18,592 nucleotides of DNA from Flavobacteriales bacterium. Its GTDB lineage: Bacteria > Bacteroidota > Bacteroidia > Flavobacteriales_D > CANHHI01. This document shows positions 1 to 6,945 of this stretch, in pieces. Each line of letters starts with the position of its first letter. The first letter of the stretch is position 1. Where the stretch lies: NCBI GenBank assembly GCA_947460225.1, contig CANHHI010000013.1:1-18592 (forward strand), read 5' to 3'. The translations under genes were made by a program, and so were the position numbers. The notes beneath the pieces are model-generated. The model had not been told where the DNA came from and did not search any database. It saw only the letters and a list, made by a program, of their open reading frames with translations.

Positions 1-32
1 ACAATAATTTAATTACATTTGCTAAAAAAATT

Positions 33-64
33 AAATCTGAATGCGCAAGTATTCAGATTTTTTT
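33..64 (+). terminator. Intrinsic terminator, possibly bidirectional
   Basis: A perfect 10-bp stem (33-42 with 51-60, arms AAATCTGAAT / ATTCAGATTT) closes an 8-nt loop and runs into seven T (58-64) on the plus strand. An A run at 24-30 gives a T run on the minus strand two bases past the stem, so it may work both ways. It would end a plus-strand gene lying left of the window. Confidence 0.7.
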
Positions 65-110
65 ATGCACTTCCCTACTCTATTCTTTGCAGACACGGAT
101 GTCCTCCAGC

Positions 111-137
111 AAAAAAAGGGCAGACTTCCGTCTGCCC
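111..137 (-). terminator. Strong intrinsic terminator of the 171-1827 unit
   Basis: An 8-bp GC-rich stem, GGGCAGAC (118-125) with GTCTGCCC (130-137), closes a 4-nt loop that reads GGAA on the minus strand. Seven T follow on the minus strand (117-111). It lies 34 bases past the stop codon at 171, where the end of the minus-strand two-gene unit is expected. Confidence 0.85.
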
Positions 138-170
138 AGTTCAATTAGGTTTATATTAGAGCTATTTCAA

Positions 171-935
171 TTAACCCTCTTGTTTAGGCAATATGCGAAA
201 TGCCCATTTTACAGAAGGTATAACTTCATGTTTGCTTAGCCTCAAGTTTTCAGACAAATAATAATCCATATATTGATAATACAGAGAGAGACTTATACCC
301 ATAGTTTTATTTTTCCCCAGAAACCAAGCAACTTGTAGCGTATTGGCATACAAAGGAATAGAACCTAAGCCAACTTGCACATCATTTGGCTTATACATGC
401 TACCTGTATATTTTCGTCCTATTGAAAACAGGCTTGTAAGCGCATCAAAATCCAAATTAAAACCAGAAACATGTTCCATGTGATATTTTAAACCACTTGC
501 AAAAGAAAAAACGTCAAAATGTTTATTAGGTAATACTTGATTATTTTCTTTGTATTCATCAATCCATGAAGAACTAGAAACAACTCCAGCACCCCAGTAT
601 AAAGCATATTGCCAATTTTCATCTTTTTTCTGTAAAATTCTAAAATCCAAAACACCTGTATGAGTTCCTAAATACAAATCCGCATCATTTTGTGCCTGTT
701 GTACATGGATAGCTGAAAAAAAACCATACGAACGCAAAGCAATGGGGTACTGCAAATGCTCAACAGATGCGTGATAAGAAATACCCCCTGCTGGCAAAAA
801 GGATTTGTTGAATGTACCATCTTGATACTTGAATACGGCATCAAAATGACCTCCTATACCAAATTCCCATTTTAATGGATACTGTGCAAATACAGAAGAA
901 CACAGTATAGCAAAAAAAATATAGATATATCTCAT
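171..935 (-). CDS. Exported hypothetical protein, probable outer-membrane beta-barrel
   Basis: This 254-residue protein has a clear type I signal peptide: a charged start, the hydrophobic run IYIFFAILCSS, and a probable cut after A17 (VFA-QY). The mature part is rich in Tyr, Phe, Gly and Ser and shows alternating hydrophobic/polar stretches (for example around residues 60-75, 105-120 and 205-225). That pattern fits the antiparallel strands of a small outer-membrane barrel. No catalytic motif is visible and I cannot name a family. The gene starts 16 bases after the stop of the lipoprotein gene upstream, so the two are probably co-transcribed, and a strong terminator follows it. The barrel assignment is inferred from composition and the signal peptide; a periplasmic beta-rich protein is the alternative. 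Confidence 0.75.
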   Translation of the reverse strand: MRYIYIFFAILCSSVFAQYPLKWEFGIGGHFDAVFKYQDGTFNKSFLPAGGISYHASVEHLQYPIALRSYGFFSAIHVQQAQNDADLYLGTHTGVLDFRILQKKDENWQYALYWGAGVVSSSSWIDEYKENNQVLPNKHFDVFSFASGLKYHMEHVSGFNLDFDALTSLFSIGRKYTGSMYKPNDVQVGLGSIPLYANTLQVAWFLGKNKTMGISLSLYYQYMDYYLSENLRLSKHEVIPSVKWAFRILPKQEG

Positions 936-951
936 TTTTATAAATATTTAA

Positions 952-1827
952 TTAGTTACAAACTTTTGTACTAAGGTAGGTCGTAATCCAATAATAGCCT
1001 GATTCTACAAGAACAGCACCTACGGTTGAGAGACCTGCGCCTATACCTGAAGACACAAGTGTTATGCCTGTCGCTATAGCCATTGGCGTGCAAACATAAC
1101 GCTTAATGGCGGTATCCACAATCCAACATACTATTTTCTTAAAGAAATTCTTAACCTTTGACCAAAATCCTCTAAATGCACCATCTTCACTATCCAAACT
1201 AAACAATTCCATAAATACATCAGACATGATATCTAAGGTTACAGTAGCTTGATAAAACTTTACCTTTTCACTTTCCAATATCAATGGGTGCGCTTGAATG
1301 CGTGCATTGTAAGCTGTAACAATTGCTTTGGATTTTTCTTGCGCCTCTTCTTCGCTAAACATCTCTGCCTGCGTCTGTAAAAGCTCTAGCTCCGCTTGCA
1401 TCTCTTCCACTAAAACCCTATACACAGGTGATAATGTTGCTTCTTGCGTGGTGCGTGCCGAAAGTGGCGAAAAATCAAAGCCAAAACGCTTAGATAAATT
1501 CTCCTGTAACAAAGCATCTACTTGTTCTGCAGAGGGAACGCCACGTTGGGCATTGTTTTTAGCCTGCACTAAGGCTTCTTGGTAAATGGCTTTAACCTCT
1601 TTAGCTTCTTGTATAAAGGCTTCCGCATCAAAACCTGTAACCGTAGGCTTTTGTATGGTTTGCAAAGTAACAACAGGCGCCTGTTGTTTTTCTATATGCT
1701 GGCTTTTAGAACATGCCAAAGCAGCACAAAAAACAAATGCACTACTTACTAATTTAATTTTACTTGCAAGGTTTTTTCCGACTAACTTCGGCGTCTGTGC
1801 GCTTACTGATTTAAATTTCGTCATCAT
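952..1827 (-). CDS. Hypothetical lipoprotein with glycine-rich hydrophobic C-terminus
   Basis: This 291-residue protein opens with a long basic N-region and a hydrophobic run ending in the lipobox-like CAALAC, so Cys39 is the likely lipidated residue. From about residue 65 to 220 the protein looks helical and rich in Ala, Glu and Gln, with coiled-coil-like stretches (for example EEMQAELELLQTQAEMF). The last 70 residues differ: a basic amphipathic stretch (KVKNFFKKIVCWIV), then a Gly/Ala/Ser/Val-rich hydrophobic segment, with three Cys between about residue 232 and the C-terminus. Two adjacent ATG codons (1827, 1824) could start it. It is the first gene of a unit with the barrel-like gene downstream and has an unusually long leader upstream. 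I recognise no family; lipid attachment is inferred from the lipobox. Confidence 0.75.
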   Translation of the reverse strand: MMTKFKSVSAQTPKLVGKNLASKIKLVSSAFVFCAALACSKSQHIEKQQAPVVTLQTIQKPTVTGFDAEAFIQEAKEVKAIYQEALVQAKNNAQRGVPSAEQVDALLQENLSKRFGFDFSPLSARTTQEATLSPVYRVLVEEMQAELELLQTQAEMFSEEEAQEKSKAIVTAYNARIQAHPLILESEKVKFYQATVTLDIMSDVFMELFSLDSEDGAFRGFWSKVKNFFKKIVCWIVDTAIKRYVCTPMAIATGITLVSSGIGAGLSTVGAVLVESGYYWITTYLSTKVCN

Positions 1828-1854
1828 TTTGTATAAAAATTTAATAAAATTTGT

Positions 1855-2032
1855 GTAGCCAACGTTACGCCCCAGTTACGGCTTACGCATGCTCTTTGGT
1901 TGCATGTCCCCACGCAAAAACTTCAATCGGCATGGCAAAAATCTCTGTGCTTGTACCACGCTTTGGTACTTCTGAGGCTTATCCCTTCTAGATTTTTACC
2001 AGCAAATGTTTTTAGCTTTTGCTGTTTTTTTT
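1855..2032 (-). promoter_or_regulatory. Structured 5' leader or ncRNA upstream of the lipoprotein gene
   Basis: This stretch has no convincing ORF but several stems. An 11-bp pairing joins 1934-1944 with 1990-2000; the one imperfect pair (C1936/A1998) becomes a G-U pair in the minus-strand RNA, which points to that strand. Inside it lies a 6-bp hairpin, GTACCA (1953-1958) with TGGTAC (1964-1969). Flanking hairpins are CATGC (1888-1892) with GCATG (1902-1906), and CAGCAAA (2000-2006) with TTTGCTG (2018-2024). With the promoter at 2103-2131 the region would lie in a leader of about 270 nt. Eight T at 2025-2032 follow the last hairpin on the plus strand, so a plus-strand RNA ending there is the alternative. 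It matches no riboswitch consensus I know. Confidence 0.45.
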
Positions 2033-2102
2033 ATAAATGATGTTGCAACAATCATTACATAAAACAATCATAAATTTGTTTTGGAATTCCTTAATGCGAG
2101 CA

Positions 2103-2131
2103 CAAATTTACCTCGTTTTATATGCTACAAA
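2103..2131 (-). promoter_or_regulatory. Bacteroidota-type promoter for the lipoprotein unit
   Basis: Read on the minus strand, TTTG (2131-2128), a 17-bp spacer, then TAAATTTG (2110-2103) match the -33 and -7 elements of the phylum. The start of transcription would be near 2096, leaving a leader of about 270 nt before the ATG at 1827. I see no TAnnTTTG element closer to that ATG. Confidence 0.6.
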
Positions 2132-2182
2132 AATACATAATGTTTTTCAATTAACCATGCGAAAAATGAAAATATTTTTCTG

Positions 2183-2324
2183 AAACCCATTGCGAAAAGC
2201 ATTTTCTGGTGCATATTTTTCACAAAATCTCATCTTCCAATCCTCACGTACTAAGGTATTCTGCGGGTTTCGGATTTCACTTTTACAAAAACTATTTTTC
2301 ATAAAATACTTTCTTAGGGAGCTT
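2183..2324. mobile_element. Degenerate copy of a 141-142 bp inverted-repeat element (copy A)
   Basis: This segment aligns end to end with 2548-2688, in the same orientation. The core 2232-2280 differs from 2596-2644 at only four of 49 positions. The outer arms are decayed: left AAACCCATTGCGAAA (2183-2197) and right TTTCTTAGGGAGCTT (2310-2324) correspond to the perfect arms of copy B but no longer match each other well. No target duplication is visible at its ends. It is read as an old, inactive copy. A 102-residue ORF across it (2147-2455) also runs through a terminator and is not considered a gene. Confidence 0.6.
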
Positions 2325-2340
2325 GAATCGTCTCTGAGGC

Positions 2341-2373
2341 AAAATAAAAACCACCTATAAGGTGGTTTTTTTT
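2341..2373. terminator. Bidirectional intrinsic terminator
   Basis: An 11-bp stem, AAAAACCACCT (2346-2356) with AGGTGGTTTTT (2360-2370), closes a 3-nt loop. It is followed by a T run on the plus strand (to 2373) and by TTTTTATTTT on the minus strand (2350-2341). On the minus strand it lies about 20 bases past the stop of the 41-residue gene and probably ends the unit that begins at 6884. Confidence 0.85.
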
Positions 2374-2390
2374 GTTCTCCCGGTAAATGT

Positions 2391-2516
2391 TTAAGGGTGA
2401 AAAATGGTGTGCTGAAAAGGACAACCATCAGGGTGAATAGGACAATTGCTAACAACCCACTCTCCTGCCCTTAGTTTGCTTTGTTGCTTCTTTGGCAACT
2501 TTTTGTTTGTTTTCAT
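2391..2516 (-). CDS. Small Cys/His protein, 41 residues, possible metal-binding
   Basis: An ATG at 2516 opens a 41-codon frame that ends in TAA just before the terminator at 2341-2373. The protein begins MKTNKKLPKKQQ, strongly basic, and continues to a compact motif, SNCPIHPDGCPFQH, giving C25-x2-H28-x3-C32-x3-H36. Four Cys/His at this spacing suggest a small metal site, probably zinc; this is inference from the pattern. The tail is TIFHP. I recognise no family. It lies on the same strand downstream of the M42 peptidase gene, separated from it by the inverted-repeat element at 2548-2688. Placement between a gene and a terminator, and a frame that stops immediately before that terminator, support a real gene. 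No clear ribosome-binding site or promoter of its own is visible. Confidence 0.6.
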   Translation of the reverse strand: MKTNKKLPKKQQSKLRAGEWVVSNCPIHPDGCPFQHTIFHP

Positions 2517-2547
2517 ATTGTGTAAAATAAATTAAAAACAATTTAAT

Positions 2548-2688
2548 AAGCCCCCTGCGAAACGCCTTCTCGCTTTGCATTTTTTCACAATTTTTATCTT
2601 CCAATCCTCACATACTAAGGTATGCTGTGGGTTTCAGATTTCACCTTGCAAAAAACTGCTGTGCGATAAAACATTTCGCAGGGGGCTT
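2548..2688. mobile_element. MITE-like element (copy B) with terminal inverted repeats and 5-bp target duplication
   Basis: Perfect 15-bp inverted repeats, AAGCCCCCTGCGAAA (2548-2562) and TTTCGCAGGGGGCTT (2674-2688), bound a 141-bp element with no gene in it. TTAAT lies directly outside each end (2543-2547 and 2689-2693), which looks like a target-site duplication. The right-hand duplication contains the TAA stop codon of the M42 peptidase gene, so the insertion left that protein intact. A second, decayed copy lies at 2183-2324. Short length, inverted ends, target duplication and a second copy fit a non-autonomous element moved by a transposase elsewhere. A structured 3'-UTR element is the alternative. 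Confidence 0.65.
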
Positions 2689-3747
2689 TTAATGTGTCCA
2701 ATCATAAGTATCTATTGATTTCACCGCCCAATATAACAAATCAATGCTGTGCATAATATCGTTTTTATGACACATTTCTACCACTTGGTGTAAGTGCCTA
2801 GTCGGTATTGAAATTGCCCCCGCAATAGAGCCACCGCTCGTCATGCGTTGCAAATTTGCAGTATCTGTTCCGCCTGCTTGCATTAAATCTATTTGATATT
2901 TTATATTTTGTTTTTGAGCAATTTGTTTTAAAAATGCCACCATGCGCACATCACAAATGCTTGATGCGTCCATTATTTTAATTGCCGTGCCCTCTCCTAG
3001 TTTTGTAATTACTTCATGGCTGGTAGCTCCTGGTAAATCATAAGCAATGGTTGTATCTAAACCCAATGCCCAAGTTGGCTTTACCATTTGTGTTGCCGTT
3101 TGCGCACCACGCAAACCCACTTCTTCTTGCACGGTGAAAACGGCGTAAAAATCGTAGGGAATGCTTTCGGTCTTCAGTTTTTTTAGTGTTTCTAATAAAA
3201 TATACACAGACACCCTGTTGTCCAAGGATTTACCATTGACACAGTCTCCCATGGCTATCAAATCTCTTTCTCGGGTTATAAAATCCCCAACTTGAATATG
3301 GGTTTTCAGCTCTTCTACGTTTAAACCTGTATCTATAAAATAGTCTTTTTGTATCGCAGGTTTATTGCGCTCTTCTTGGCTCATCACGTGAATTGGCTTC
3401 GATGCCATCACGCCGACAACGTCTTTGCGCCCATGAATAATTACCCTTTGCGCCGTGTGTGTTTTGGGGTCAAATCCCCCTAAATTCTGAAAATACACAA
3501 AACCTTTTTCGTCAATATGGCTTACAATAAAACCAATTTCGTCCATGTGTGCAGCAACCATAATGCGCTTGTCCGCATTTTTACCTTTTTTGACGGCATA
3601 TAAATTGCCCATGTTGTCTGTCTCCAAACTATCCACGTAAGGCACTAAAAGCGGTTTTAAAAGTTCCCGCACGGCTTTTTCAAAGCCAGGTGCGCCCGGA
3701 ACTTTGCATATTTGCGCCAACAATTCAAAATCAAATGCTCCTGACAT
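2689..3747 (-). CDS. M42 family metallopeptidase (aminopeptidase)
   Basis: This 352-residue protein is a full-length M42 (glutamyl/deblocking aminopeptidase) enzyme, which trims N-terminal residues from peptides in the cytoplasm as a large oligomer with two metal ions. Family residues are in place: H67 and D69 in AAHMDEIG, D176 in NGKSLDNR, the E208-E209 pair in VQEEVGLRGA, D231 in LGLDTT, and H320 with E324 in IPTRHLHQVVE. No signal peptide is present. Some databases label the family endoglucanase, which the motifs do not support. The gene starts three bases past the pyruvate kinase stop and is surely co-transcribed with it. Its stop codon lies inside the target duplication of the element at 2548-2688, but the protein end looks normal. 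Confidence 0.93.
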   Translation of the reverse strand: MSGAFDFELLAQICKVPGAPGFEKAVRELLKPLLVPYVDSLETDNMGNLYAVKKGKNADKRIMVAAHMDEIGFIVSHIDEKGFVYFQNLGGFDPKTHTAQRVIIHGRKDVVGVMASKPIHVMSQEERNKPAIQKDYFIDTGLNVEELKTHIQVGDFITRERDLIAMGDCVNGKSLDNRVSVYILLETLKKLKTESIPYDFYAVFTVQEEVGLRGAQTATQMVKPTWALGLDTTIAYDLPGATSHEVITKLGEGTAIKIMDASSICDVRMVAFLKQIAQKQNIKYQIDLMQAGGTDTANLQRMTSGGSIAGAISIPTRHLHQVVEMCHKNDIMHSIDLLYWAVKSIDTYDWTH

Positions 3748-3750
3748 AGC

Positions 3751-5175
3751 TTAACTCACTTGTGTTAATTTAATCATATTGGTTTTGCCTTTGGTGGCAA
3801 TAGGCATGCTTGCTGTATTGACAATAAAATCCCCTTGTTTGACAAAACCATTTTTTTTAAGCAGATATTGCACATCTTCCAAAGTGTGGTCAGTGCTCAC
3901 CATTTTATCATAAAAAAATCCATAAACGCCCCAAGCTAAACTCAATTTTGTGAGCAATTCCGCATTGCTCGTAAAAGCAAATACCAAGGCTTTTGGTCTT
4001 TGTGAAGATAATTTGAGGGCACTATATCCCGAAAAAGTCATGGTACTCATGCACTTTGCTTCGGTGCGTTGGGCAATTCTTACTGCGCTAAAACAGATAG
4101 AATCGCTCATAAAACGCTCGTCCGTTACATAAACGGGCGCAGTTTCATGGTGGTATATTTTTGGGTCGGATTCTACTTCTTGAATGATTTTTGCCATGCT
4201 TTCAATCACTTTAATGGGGTGCGCTCCCACCGAAGTTTCTCCGCTAAGCATTACAGCATCTGCGCCATCTAAAACGGCGTTGGCAACATCATTGACTTCG
4301 GCACGGGTTGGAGAAATATTCTCTATCATGCTTTCCATCATTTGTGTGGCAATAATGACAGGTTTTGCGTTTTGCCTGCATTTTTCCACAATAATTTTTT
4401 GCAAACGAGGCACTTTTTCCATAGGTATTTCCACACCTAAGTCGCCACGAGCCACCATCACGGCATCTGTCTCTCGGATAATAAAATCTATATCTTCTAT
4501 GGCTTCGGGCTTTTCAATTTTTGCAACAACCCTTGCTGTACTTCTGGATTCGCTGATAATGTGTTTGAGTTCAATGATGTCTCTTGCAGAGCGCACAAAA
4601 GAAAGCCCTACCCAATCCACTTTGTTTTCCAAAGCAAATGTCAAATCTATCAAATCTTTTTCAGTCAAACAATTGAGCGAAATCTTGGTATTTGGCAGGT
4701 TTACGCCTTTTTTAGATTTTAATAATCCGCCATGCAAAACTTTTGTTTGCACCTCACACACTTTATCCGTGGCAATCACTTCCAAAACCAACTTGCCATC
4801 ATCTACCAATACTTTTTCGCCCACTTTGACATCTTTTGGGAATGCTTGATAAGTCATATAAACTTTCTCTGCATTGCCAATTTGTTCTTTTGTGGTAAAA
4901 GTTAAAATATCGTCTTTTTTTATTTCAATGGCACCATTTTCTATATTGCCAATTCTGAGTTTTGGACCTTGTAAATCCGCCAAAATCCCAATGGGCAAGC
5001 CCGTTTCTTTTCTGATTTCTTCAATGAGTTTTATACAAGCCAAATGTTCAGTATGTGCACCATGGCTTAAATTGAGCCTGCACACATCAACGCCTTGCAA
5101 AATCATAGCTTTTAGCACTGCTTTGTCTTGACAGGCAGGTCCCATAGTAGCGACAATTTTAGTTCTCTTTATCAT
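3751..5175 (-). CDS. pyk: Pyruvate kinase
   Basis: This 474-residue protein converts phosphoenolpyruvate and ADP to pyruvate and ATP, the last step of glycolysis. All landmarks are present: KIVATMGPAC at the start, RLNLSHG (33-39), ADLQGPKLRIG (66-76), the B-domain, KIEKPEA (219-225, K219 the catalytic lysine), ARGDLGVEIP (242-251), ATQMMESM, and PTRAEVNDVANAV with MLSGET. The C-terminal allosteric domain is complete and ends in the usual GKTNMIK-like segment. Length is normal. The ATG at 5175 overlaps the end of the upstream DUF3822-like gene by 17 bases, and the M42 peptidase gene follows after three bases, so it is an inner gene of a unit starting near 6884. No promoter of its own is apparent. 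Confidence 0.97.
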   Translation of the reverse strand: MIKRTKIVATMGPACQDKAVLKAMILQGVDVCRLNLSHGAHTEHLACIKLIEEIRKETGLPIGILADLQGPKLRIGNIENGAIEIKKDDILTFTTKEQIGNAEKVYMTYQAFPKDVKVGEKVLVDDGKLVLEVIATDKVCEVQTKVLHGGLLKSKKGVNLPNTKISLNCLTEKDLIDLTFALENKVDWVGLSFVRSARDIIELKHIISESRSTARVVAKIEKPEAIEDIDFIIRETDAVMVARGDLGVEIPMEKVPRLQKIIVEKCRQNAKPVIIATQMMESMIENISPTRAEVNDVANAVLDGADAVMLSGETSVGAHPIKVIESMAKIIQEVESDPKIYHHETAPVYVTDERFMSDSICFSAVRIAQRTEAKCMSTMTFSGYSALKLSSQRPKALVFAFTSNAELLTKLSLAWGVYGFFYDKMVSTDHTLEDVQYLLKKNGFVKQGDFIVNTASMPIATKGKTNMIKLTQVS

Positions 5176-6025
5176 CTGATTGAAAGGCTTGTAAAAGTAT
5201 GAGTTGATTGTTTTTTGCAGCAGAGTAATTCAGTAAATCGTGGTAAGGCAAATCATTTTCAAAAACGTCCGAAACGTCATTGAAATAGGTTTCCAGCATT
5301 CTGTTTAATTTTAAGAAATTTTCTGTTTGATACAAAATGCGCACGTTTGCCTTTTGATAAGCAATGCCAAACTGATTGCAAATGTTGAATAGATGATAAA
5401 AAATATCATCTTCCACTTGGTAATAATATGTGTTTCCTAATTTTATCTCCTTGTTTTTGAGCCAATAGATACTAGCCACTTTCTCAGAAATGATGATTAA
5501 AAAATGATTGTTTACTGCAGCATCAATATTTTTTGCACATATTTCTGCAATGTTATAGCTGTGCATATAGGTTGCCTGAGGAAACATCATCTTCCAAAAA
5601 CTGGGAACTTGTTGTACCAAAGTATATTCCGATACTTCATGCAGTAATATTTCTGTCTGGATATGTTCTTTTGGAAATAGACCAGTATAGATATGGCTTA
5701 GATTTTCATGTTGTTCATCAACAGCTAAATTTTTAGGAAACCACAACATGGCGCTGTCCAAAAAACAAAGCCTTGTTAGCGCATATTGTTTAGCAAAAAT
5801 GTGCGTCTCATCTTCTTGCCAAGTGCTCCATATCTCTTTTAAATCAACCACTTGTTGCGTGTGCAATTCATAGCTAATTAAAGAAATAGGAAAACCTGCG
5901 CTAGAAACCAACGCTGTTATCTTATCATGCTGCAAAACAACATCAAGAGTTGCAGGTTCTGTGAGAACCTGCTCGTCTATGATGTCTTTTTTATATAAAA
6001 GTTTACTTTTCAGACCAGTTTCCAT
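5159..6025 (-). CDS. DUF3822-like protein
   Basis: This protein of 288 residues (from the ATG at 6025, METGLKSK) resembles the DUF3822 family of Bacteroidota, whose members have an actin/ASKHA-like fold and no established function. The best-matching part is the C-terminal third, where a Tyr-rich strand (LGNTYYYQVEDDIFYHL) precedes CNQFGIAYQKANVRIL, as in the family. No signal peptide or membrane segment is seen. An upstream TTG at 6040 would add five residues, but ATG is the better start. It overlaps the membrane-protein gene upstream by 23 bases and pyruvate kinase downstream by 17, so translation is probably coupled. The family call rests on recalled patterns and needs a profile search. Confidence 0.6.
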   Translation of the reverse strand: METGLKSKLLYKKDIIDEQVLTEPATLDVVLQHDKITALVSSAGFPISLISYELHTQQVVDLKEIWSTWQEDETHIFAKQYALTRLCFLDSAMLWFPKNLAVDEQHENLSHIYTGLFPKEHIQTEILLHEVSEYTLVQQVPSFWKMMFPQATYMHSYNIAEICAKNIDAAVNNHFLIIISEKVASIYWLKNKEIKLGNTYYYQVEDDIFYHLFNICNQFGIAYQKANVRILYQTENFLKLNRMLETYFNDVSDVFENDLPYHDLLNYSAAKNNQLILLQAFQSDDKEN

Positions 6026-6884
6026 TTGCAGTGGTTTCAAAAAGACTTCCTATTTTTAGTGTATCTGGTTTACTGCCTCGTATGGGTTTTGGATCTAAAA
6101 TTTCAAAAACCACCGTTTTTCTATCCATGATAATGTCTTTTACCGTATCGTGCTTGAATAAAAATGCCATTGGTTGCTCTTGGTTATTTTTAGCCAGCGG
6201 AGCATAAAACATAGAATCCAAAACAAAAGCTGGGCGTTTTTTAATCAATCGCTCCCTTTGTGCCATTGGCGATAAAAAATATTTTTCCAATAGCGACACA
6301 TAAGCGGTATCATAGCGCATATAGCCCTGTTTGATTTGTTCTGTATCACCCATGGTATCCAATTCCTTGGGTAATTCTTTGAGTTCTATTTTGGTCAATT
6401 GCGTTTCTTTAAAAGTTCTCAAAAAACGCATCAATTCTTCTTGATTTGTTGAAAAATCTTTATTTTCTCTTTTGTATAGCTGTTGGGCAAGCTGTAAATC
6501 CAATAAACTATTGGTAACCAAATACTTTCTGTGTTCTTTGTATTTGATTTCGTCCAAAGATTCTTTTACAATGTGAATGTTTAAAAACGCAAATAAAGCC
6601 ACACATGCCACCAATGAACCATTGAGCACAAGCCAAAAGTTTTTTGTTTTGCTCCACTCGGATAATTTATCCGACAAAAACAAACCATACAAAATCCCTG
6701 CAACAGTTAGCATAAAAGAAGCTAAGACTGGCAACATGGTTGGTTTTTCAGCATCTTCGTATTGACTGAGTATGCGTGCAACCTCAAAATATTGCATGGT
6801 TGTTATTATAAAAAGCACTAAGCCTGCAACAACAAGCACGCCTGCAAAAAAATAACGACTGAAAAAAGTCTTCATCTGTTCCAT
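6003..6884 (-). CDS. Hypothetical membrane protein with three N-terminal membrane segments
   Basis: This 293-residue protein has membrane segments at about residues 11-29, 50-70 and 83-103, then a soluble, charged domain of about 190 residues. The start of that domain (LLDLQLAQQLYKRENKDFSTNQEELMRFL, around 128-156) resembles a segment common in Bacteroidota hypothetical proteins that pairs a helix with 'NxxELxxFL'. The C-terminus has IGSLFETTANGNW, also seen in such proteins. No enzyme motif is visible and I do not recognise a function. It is the first gene of the unit with the DUF3822-like protein, pyk and the M42 peptidase. A TAGCTTTG element lies just upstream. A second ATG three codons in is an equally good start. 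Confidence 0.75.
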   Translation of the reverse strand: MEQMKTFFSRYFFAGVLVVAGLVLFIITTMQYFEVARILSQYEDAEKPTMLPVLASFMLTVAGILYGLFLSDKLSEWSKTKNFWLVLNGSLVACVALFAFLNIHIVKESLDEIKYKEHRKYLVTNSLLDLQLAQQLYKRENKDFSTNQEELMRFLRTFKETQLTKIELKELPKELDTMGDTEQIKQGYMRYDTAYVSLLEKYFLSPMAQRERLIKKRPAFVLDSMFYAPLAKNNQEQPMAFLFKHDTVKDIIMDRKTVVFEILDPKPIRGSKPDTLKIGSLFETTANGNWSEK

Positions 6885-6904
6885 ATTGATTATTAACTTG
6901 GCTA

Positions 6905-6912
6905 CAAAGCTA
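6905..6912 (-). promoter_or_regulatory. Candidate -7 element for the 6884 unit
   Basis: TAGCTTTG on the minus strand matches TAnnTTTG. The upstream -33 region has only an imperfect TTTA about 16 bases away. Transcription would start near 6897, leaving about 13 nt before the ATG at 6884. Confidence 0.45.
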
Positions 6913-6945
6913 CAATTTTTTTTGTTTATAAATTGAATTTTAAGT

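Noticed and set aside
1855..2032. A known riboswitch, SRP RNA, tmRNA or 6S RNA
   Set aside because: I compared recalled consensus cores (TPP, cobalamin, c-di-GMP, SRP loop, tmRNA ends) and found no match; an integron attC site was considered, but the terminal core bases did not fit.
2147..2455. A 102-residue minus-strand frame with a hydrophobic start
   Set aside because: It begins at a TTG, runs through the terminator at 2341-2373 and the decayed element copy A, and overlaps the 41-residue gene in another frame.
2548..2688. The 15-bp inverted repeat read as a terminator of the M42 gene
   Set aside because: The arms are 111 bases apart and no T run follows the distal arm on the minus strand; the flanking TTAAT duplication fits insertion better.
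2183..2688. The two similar repeats as a CRISPR or tandem array
   Set aside because: There are only two copies, each about 141 bp, with a gene and a terminator between them, and no cas genes.
4184..4849. A 221-residue plus-strand frame opposite pyruvate kinase
   Set aside because: It is antisense to a complete, well-conserved gene, with Ser/Thr/Ile-rich composition typical of a shadow frame and no recognisable motif.
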